Below, in pieces: positions 61,001-64,000 of a stretch of 64,000 nt of DNA (position 1 is the stretch's first letter; each line of letters opens with the position of its first letter). Position numbers and translations under genes: made by a program. This DNA is from Phoronis australis (taxonomy: Eukaryota; Phoronida; Phoronidae), in assembly GCA_002633005.1 (NCBI GenBank), contig NMRA01000002.1:1212077-1276076 (forward strand), read 5' to 3'. The notes below the pieces were generated by a model, which saw nothing but the letters and a program-made list of their open reading frames with translations, did not search any database and was not told where the DNA came from.

Positions 61001-64000
61001 TTTTTCCTTGATTACCGAAGTATTATTGAAGAAAAAAAGGCAAAAAAGAAGAAGGTGTCAACCAGGAAAAACTGCAAGTACCACATACTAGAACTCATGA
61101 CCTAGCGGATAGAGCGCACGTGCCTTACCACTGCACCAGATACTAAGAGACTTACTTGTTTATGGTCCATAGCATTTGCTCGTGAAACTCCGTCTCTTTG
61201 TAATGCTTATTACATGTTTTATATTTTGTGCAATCAGTTCCTAACAAATTTGTTGTATTTAAGATAGTCTTCAATTGCCCAAAAGACCAAATCCGTTTTT
61301 TGTGTTGGCAATAATGACGCGATTGCTTTGGAAATCATCTTGACAGAGAGAATTATGAGTTTCTGAGTGATTCACTAAGGCTTCAATTAAAATTGACATC
61401 TTACCAGCAGCTTCTGTTTTTTCACCATCACTCAGATTCCATTTTCTTTAAAAGATGAAGTAATTTTCTTAATTGCACAGTGTAGCAGACGACGGAAACG
61501 GAGTCGTAGTGCCCAGCGCCACTGCCGGTCGCCTGAGATATCACGGGAGAGCCTAGTATACTTAGCCATAGTTCCGTTACGATTGCGCCGTGTTCCGAAT
61601 TTGACACTTGAAATTGGATCTGAGCCCCCCCAAACATTAAAACTGCACACATTAAATTAAATCTTGTTTCATCCATATAATTTTAATTACTGGGGTTAAT
61701 TAATAAACTCAACATTTCCCTACGCTCTTGCTGTTTTATTTTTTTTGCGGCAGCAAAGGGGGTGCCGGGCCCCCCCTAAATCCACCTATGTCTAGTTAGG
61801 ATCAGCAACAATTATTAGATGAGTCTACCTATGCGCCATATGTGGACTAGAGCGTCTGCCCGGTTAGCAGAAAGTTCTGGGTTTGAACCCCAGTTGGGGC
61901 AGTGATCAAATCAGACATGATGGGACCAACATATAGTGTGAATGAAGGCTAATGATTCTTGCTAATATGGTATCAATGCGATGATTTTTAACAACTCAAT
62001 TTTAAGTATTAAGTACTTGAATGCTTAAATTTTAAGTGAAAATCTTTGTTTCACCATGCAGTGCCACCTATTGATTTTAAGTTCTACATTTTAGTTAGTT
62101 GTTGGTGAAAGTAATTGTTGTCTTTTGCCTTTAGACCAAAGAACTGTTCGCCCTCACACGAGACTTCAAACTTCTCTGTGATCCGGTCAACTTCCAGCGC
62201 TTGTTCCAGCTGCCACCATCTGTCCCTGTCAGCGATGTTCTTCAGTTTGCTTGTAATCTGAATGCATCTGTCATTGTTAACGAAATTCTTACTGTTTATG
62301 ACACATCTATAGTGACTGCTGAGGTAAGTGTCATGATACTGATGGCTTAGTCCGTGATTGGTCCCTTTATTAGTGTTGGTACATGTATTGGTATTGCTCC
62401 ATGTATTACCAGTGGTCAATGTATGACCATTGGTACATATACTACCATTGGTCTATTGGTTTATATATTACTATAATTGCTCCATGTTTAAGTCTTGACA
62501 GCGAATCAACAATTTCGTTAATTTAAACGGAGGGTATTCAAACATATAGGGACATCCCACTAGTGTGTGCATGACAGACATATGTTAGTGACCTTTAGAG
62601 CCAGCAGAAGCCAATTTATACATTGTGAAACATTGAATATGAGCATACGATATTTCCCCTCAATGATTCTTTTCTATTTCAGATCATGAGATACTTCAAT
62701 CACTCGTTACCTGATGGAACTGCTCGTGACTTTGACTGGGACAGACTGGTGCATACTCTGAATCAACTTCAGTTCAAAGCACCCCTCATGCTGACCAAAA
62801 ACCCATTTAGTCTGTTTGCCACACTTATGAGTGACTACACTAAGATCAGTTCAGCAGTCGATGGATTGTTTACAGCCATGCAAAACATGAGTTGGAATGG
62901 TTTTGAGAGGTAGGTTGGTTTTTAATGTAGCAAATGTTCTCAGTATGATGAATTGACAGGAATGACAAAGGAAATTGCCTGTTGTTCCTTGTTTGTCATA
63001 GGATTAACGCAGATGTATTATGAGCTAATTGCATCTCACTACATTAAAATTGTCGATATAAGAACATGTGACATGGATTTAGCCTATTGAGTAGTCGGGG
63101 TTGACACTAGAGCCTCACAAAATCTGATTTCTTTTCGAATTTATTGAGTCCCCATGTTCATCCTGTCTGAAAATTCTTATAACAACAAAAATGCAAAAAC
63201 AACGTGAAAGAAACAAGAGGACATTGTGATATTCATGTCGTGTCAATTAGAGTAAATGAACAAATTATAAATGAACAAATATTTGTTTATCTTGTCGCAT
63301 CAGTCGAAAGGCTGGTTGGTAAAATCACTGAAAAATCTATGTTCAAGCTCATCATCCTTCCATGTTTTGTTTATCAAAACACAGTAATTTGAAATATATT
63401 TTCTAAATTATCAGGCATATAACATAATAACTCGACAGGCTTGCCAAATGACTAATATGAACCTTGTGAATTATCGTCTTGTCACTATGTGTTGATTGGT
63501 GAAGTCTTGTGTGATTGGGTTGACCAATTAAATCATCGGAATCTTCCTCTCAGTTGCATCAATCATCGGAACGGAAAAGTGTGCTTGTGAACTTGACTTA
63601 AAATTTCGGAGCTTATGAAGTTTTAAAACTCACAACAATAAGCAAGTTTTGACTTGGCTGAGGTTTGTTTTATCAGGGAATTAGATGTGTCCCTTAGAAC
63701 GCACCAGTTCACGGAAAATGGTGTCCTTTTCAATTTCATTGCATATTTCAGTGATGGGGACGTCGTTAACACCAACCCTGAGTAGTTCTTCTATTTCTGC
63801 ATACTGCACTAAAACAACAATGATTTTTCAAACCAACATTGTCATTTCTTACTTATTTTCAGCCCCATTTGCTCAAGAGCTAGAGTAACTAAAAAGATAA
63901 AATGAACTTCTTACTGCTTATTCCGTGCATAGATAAAATAATGTTGGACTTTATATGTGTATTTAGCCACATTTCTGAAAAACTAGATTTTAACTCCATA
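31687..64000 (+). CDS. ABCA: Large ABCA-family transporter of ABCA12/ABCA13 type, 5' part (18 coding exons, continues past the window)
   Basis: Exons: 31687-31752, 35419-35512, 37482-37611, 43285-43427, 44627-44757, 45337-45534, 45979-46187, 47342-47612, 50998-51210, 52934-53151, 53842-53987, 54510-54643, 54913-55098, 56777-57018, 57599-57726, 59643-59740, 62135-62323, 62683-62909. All boundaries are GT-AG and every phase joins, giving about 1,007 residues without a stop. The protein begins MGWFSQLGLLLKKN, has the first membrane span (IFEVIWPIAIFLAVAIVR) and the family's extracellular entry motif AMPSAGLVPFIQ followed by FVCNINNQCKN. Everything after that is extracellular domain 1, with about twenty N-glycosylation sequons. 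ABCA1 has roughly 600 residues there; the larger size and motif style favour the ABCA12/ABCA13 branch, whose known members move lipids. The remaining spans and nucleotide-binding domains must lie beyond 64000. Confidence 0.93.
33090..33300. repeat. About 53-bp tandem repeat, 3-4 copies
   Basis: Units share GAGGTTTGGG(A/G)GCCTTCC, then ..GCATGRAAGACGRAGCATCC, in ABCA intron 1. Copies are diverged. Long frames on both strands here are repeat by-products. Confidence 0.8.
34569..34590. other. Poly-G run
   Basis: A run of 13 or more G in ABCA intron 1 within GAGGGCGGGG. It could form a quadruplex, or mark an assembly-difficult spot. Confidence 0.8.
34714..34898. mobile_element. 175-bp MITE with 5-bp target duplication (CAGNGGCGGA family)
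   Basis: The element at 34719-34893 starts CAGGGGCGGATGCAGG and ends CCTAAATCCGCCACTG, which are inverted repeats. It is flanked by CCGCT at 34714-34718 and again at 34894-34898. G runs near the left and C runs near the right continue the inverted symmetry. Superfamily by inference: a 5-bp-duplicating hAT-like group. Confidence 0.85.
35399..35418 (+). repeat. (TC)n run forming the polypyrimidine tract of ABCA exon 2
   Basis: A run of CT dinucleotides ends directly in the TAG acceptor. Length changes in this microsatellite would alter the splice acceptor tract. Confidence 0.85.
35419..37611 (+). CDS. ABCA: ABCA exons 2-3: first membrane span and extracellular entry motif
   Basis: Exon 2 (35419-35512) encodes VLLIFEVIWPIAIFLAVAIV, then RQGAGPQQKQE. 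Exon 3 (37482-37611) completes the Cys codon across a phase-1 junction and encodes YNARAMPSAGLVPFIQTFVC and NINNQCKNRTDQ. The conserved cysteines of ABCA extracellular domain 1 (QEC, FVC, QCK) are all present. Confidence 0.93.
36427..36878. repeat. Inverted repeat pair about 330 bp apart
   Basis: The block near 36440-36490 (GAACTCAACTCAGTTCCCTAAATA) is inverted relative to 36825-36878 (TTTAGGGAACTCAGTTGAG, then TTTCATGCAACCGG). Probable ends or internal arms of a fold-back element in ABCA intron 2. Confidence 0.6.
37982..38528. mobile_element. Fold-back or MITE-like element
   Basis: GAATTTCGCCCTGTTT at the left matches AAACAGGGCGAAATGC at the right in inverted orientation, and the similarity extends inward (AAAATCGAATTGGGTCTTTT against AAAAGATCCAATTCGATTTT). 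It lies in ABCA intron 3. A 117-codon frame inside has no recognised domain. Confidence 0.7.
38184..38639. repeat. Direct duplicate, copy 1 (partner 39104-39516)
   Basis: Nearly identical to 39104-39516. Copy 1 carries an extra palindromic insert of about 32 bases with a 12-bp stem (38243-38254 with 38258-38269). Copy 2 begins directly after the N at 39103. Confidence 0.9.
38660..38935. repeat. Cluster of AAACCAGGTTTAA palindromes
   Basis: Repeated units of the type TTTCATAAAGGTGGTTTAA and (T)TTAAACCAGGTTTAA/AGACCTGGTCTAA in both orientations. Probably two nested copies of a palindromic MITE. It sits between the two copies of the direct duplicate. Confidence 0.75.
39043..39102. mobile_element. 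Left end of a CAGNGGCGGA-family element, cut at an N
   Basis: Starts CAGGGGCGGATCCAGGATTT and breaks at the undetermined base 39103, where an unrelated duplicate begins. The right end is missing. Confidence 0.7.
39103..39103. other. Undetermined base (N), probable assembly join
   Basis: A single N between a truncated mobile-element end and a direct duplicate of sequence 0.9 kb upstream. Probably a collapsed gap or haplotype join. Confidence 0.95.
39104..39516. repeat. Direct duplicate, copy 2
   Basis: Starts CCACCTACCTGTACCTTTCG like copy 1 and ends TGTCACTAGCTGGCAT. It lacks the palindromic insert and has a small deletion, so no shared open frame survives. This argues against both copies being coding. 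Confidence 0.9.
39517..43284. other. ABCA intron 3, distal part
   Basis: No exon seen: exon 3 ends in phase 2 and the exon at 43285 accepts that phase. A 78-codon minus-strand frame at 41504-41740 has no domain and lies in a probable repeat. A SINE-like segment is at 42920-43005. Confidence 0.6.
42920..43005 (+). mobile_element. tRNA-derived SINE-like segment
   Basis: A-box-like TGGCTCCGTAGATAAGGCG and B-box-like TGTTCAAATCC about 45 bases later, followed by AGCCTCAGG. The arrangement is tRNA-like but there is no clear acceptor stem. Confidence 0.5.
43285..44757 (+). CDS. ABCA: ABCA exons 4-5: first C-D exon pair of the repeated cassette
   Basis: Exon 4 (43285-43427, phase 2-1) encodes IGKVIDKLEPVLMSKNTKNV and a helical stretch. 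Exon 5 (44627-44757, phase 1-0) encodes LGRFFTDPNAVEKFLVSDL followed by RVMKRDVVRSLMAATVNMSK. By position, phase and motif these are types C and D of the cassette seen again downstream. Confidence 0.9.
45337..47612 (+). CDS. ABCA: ABCA exons 6-8: cassette copy 1 (A, B, fused C+D)
   Basis: Exon 6 (phase 0-0) carries the two-cysteine type A motif (REIVCKPALLASYLVFPEK and SQELCNINDTLI). Exon 7 (0-2) is type B. Exon 8 (2-0) is 271 nt, the size of C plus D elsewhere (274 and 280 nt); it opens LGNVLDDLDPLIVKW and closes with a D-like FGMLFPNTTSIKEYI and VTPEVVEALLGATIDRAK. Confidence 0.92.
47940..48490. repeat. ~31-bp satellite array with higher-order structure
   Basis: Units like GTGTGAAAACATATACTATATAATGTATCTA alternate in GTGTG/GTATG variants, and a block of several units recurs as a longer period. 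It lies in ABCA intron 8. Confidence 0.92.
48650..49000. repeat. Degenerate tandem repeat around ACCCATCATGGCGGG
   Basis: Imperfect units containing GGCGGG(T/A)TTACTTATA and GGACCCATCATGATGG recur every 50-70 bases in ABCA intron 8. Confidence 0.65.
50998..54643 (+). CDS. ABCA: ABCA exons 9-12: cassette copy 2 (A, B, C, D)
   Basis: Exon 9 (0-0) holds type A: LKQLLCDGDHYSQVITLLPT and QSSLCAFNFSVLSQEI. Exon 10 (0-2) is B. Exon 11 (2-1) is C (SLQSVLEQQSDWPVTRR). Exon 12 (1-0) is D (FLHNSTILQDMLGALSD, TAASIISALTEP). Donors and acceptors are all canonical. Confidence 0.92.
51480..52065. repeat. Tandem repeat, about 55-65-bp units
   Basis: Diverged units around ACTAATATTGAACCAACACAG, TGATATGTTCAGTTTTGTG in ABCA intron 9. 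Confidence 0.88.
54913..59740 (+). CDS. ABCA: ABCA exons 13-16: cassette copy 3 (A, B, C, D)
   Basis: Exon 13 (0-0): type A with SRIFCDQALVGVFFKLPPGV and HHMCNLDLTALTNEI. Exon 14 (0-2): B. Exon 15 (2-1): C, ITGVGPVLENSTLWTTVG. Exon 16 (1-0): D, shorter at 98 nt. The donor of exon 15 was chosen at CAAG/GTGATT, because the alternative after CAG would put a stop in exon 16. Confidence 0.92.
55120..55775. repeat. 20/26-bp minisatellite
   Basis: Units GATTAGTATTGACTAGCTCTGG plus TGAT or CAAT; shorter units lack the GATGAT part. The array begins about 25 bases after the exon 13 donor, in ABCA intron 13. Confidence 0.95.
58009..58063. repeat. (TG)n microsatellite
   Basis: More than 20 uninterrupted TG units in ABCA intron 15. 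Confidence 0.98.
58537..58660. repeat. 22-bp minisatellite
   Basis: Unit GGCTGATATCCCTGTTGTTTGA, about five copies, in ABCA intron 15. Confidence 0.92.
60837..61795. mobile_element. 949-bp non-autonomous element with 5-bp target duplication (CAGNGGCGGA family)
   Basis: The element at 60842-61790 starts CAGTAGCGGATCCAGG and ends CCTAAATCCACCTATG in inverted orientation. TCTAG flanks both sides (60837-60841 and 61791-61795). G runs follow the left end and C runs precede the right end, as in the 34719 element. No transposase frame was recognised; it encloses a tRNA-like segment at 61080-61150. It lies in ABCA intron 16. Confidence 0.87.
61080..61150 (-). mobile_element. tRNA-like segment nested in the 60842 element
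   Basis: On the minus strand it reads TGGTGCAGTGGTAAGGCACG (A-box-like) and later GGTCATGAGTTCTAGTA (degenerate B-box). It resembles a tRNA-derived SINE head. Too degenerate to call a tRNA gene. Confidence 0.5.
61840..61910 (+). mobile_element. tRNA-derived SINE-like segment
   Basis: A-box-like TGTGGACTAGAGCGTCTGCC and B-box GGGTTTGAACCCC, then AGTTGGGGCAG. The tail is shared with the minus-strand copy at 12885-12990, so both belong to one SINE family. Confidence 0.65.
62135..62909 (+). CDS. ABCA: ABCA exons 17-18: start of cassette copy 4 (A, B)
   Basis: Exon 17 (62135-62323, 0-0) is type A: FKLLCDPVNFQRLFQLPPSV and FACNLNASVIVNEI. Exon 18 (62683-62909, 0-2) is type B and ends GAG AG/GTAGGT. 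The next exon must begin in phase 2; none was found with confidence before 64000. Confidence 0.92.
62910..64000. other. ABCA intron 18, no exon recognised
   Basis: About 1.1 kb in which no phase-2-accepting type C exon is convincing. An acceptor-like TTATTTTCAG at about 63862 opens a short frame of 13 codons that I could not match to the cassette pattern. Confidence 0.5.

Noticed and set aside
61428-61676. 82-codon minus-strand frame within the 60842 element as a transposase remnant
   Set aside because: No recognisable transposase motif; the frame is short and overlaps another frame of similar length.
61861-61910. A functional tRNA gene
   Set aside because: A and B boxes are present but no complete cloverleaf with an acceptor stem could be drawn; better explained as a SINE.
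63862-63896. Possible next ABCA exon after TTATTTTCAG
   Set aside because: The frame is very short, without the type C motif and without a good donor.

Overview
This is a stretch of animal nuclear DNA: AT-rich (by eye), with short GT-AG-spliced exons spread over long repeat-rich introns. Protein-level matches from family knowledge give three conserved metazoan genes and one lineage-specific kinase-like gene. The very intact OGFOD3 and PSMD10 orthologues, the many minisatellites and hairpin elements, the tRNA-derived SINEs and the single N bases (5789, 39103) point to a draft assembly of a non-vertebrate metazoan (marine deuterostome, cnidarian or lophotrochozoan type). The sequence alone does not let me name the species.

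Layout. 1-1568: upstream DNA with a 34-bp tandem repeat. 1584-8249 (+): complete OGFOD3 orthologue, 9 coding exons, 312 aa. 8250-10624: tail-to-tail intergenic DNA with a 21-bp minisatellite and a near-perfect 103-bp-arm palindrome. 10625-17219 (-): complete PSMD10 (gankyrin) orthologue, 6 exons, 227 aa, whose introns hold 24-bp and 18-bp minisatellites and a 90-bp array that copies the end of exon 3 with its splice donor. 18966-19778 (+): an unusually long unrecognised reading frame. 19856-21362: a THAP-domain DNA transposon relic with ~165-bp inverted ends. 22631-23706 (+): two-exon protein-kinase-like gene, 253 aa. 23707-31686: about 8 kb with no convincing gene. 31687 to beyond the window end (+): the 5' part of a large ABCA-family transporter gene of ABCA12/ABCA13 type, 18 coding exons and about 1,007 residues so far, still inside the first extracellular domain at 62909.

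Main observation. The extracellular region of the ABCA gene is built from a tandemly repeated four-exon cassette. Exon types A, B, C and D recur with intron phases 0-0, 0-2, 2-1, 1-0, and type A carries a repeated two-cysteine motif. This explains how the domain became so long and identifies exon-cassette duplication as the mechanism. Smaller exon-edge duplications in PSMD10 (exon 3 donor) and OGFOD3 (exon 5 acceptor) suggest that local tandem duplication across splice sites is common in this genome.

The genes do not form an operon or a shared pathway: OGFOD3 is a membrane-anchored 2-oxoglutarate oxygenase, PSMD10 a proteasome assembly chaperone, and the ABCA gene a lipid-transporter-family protein.
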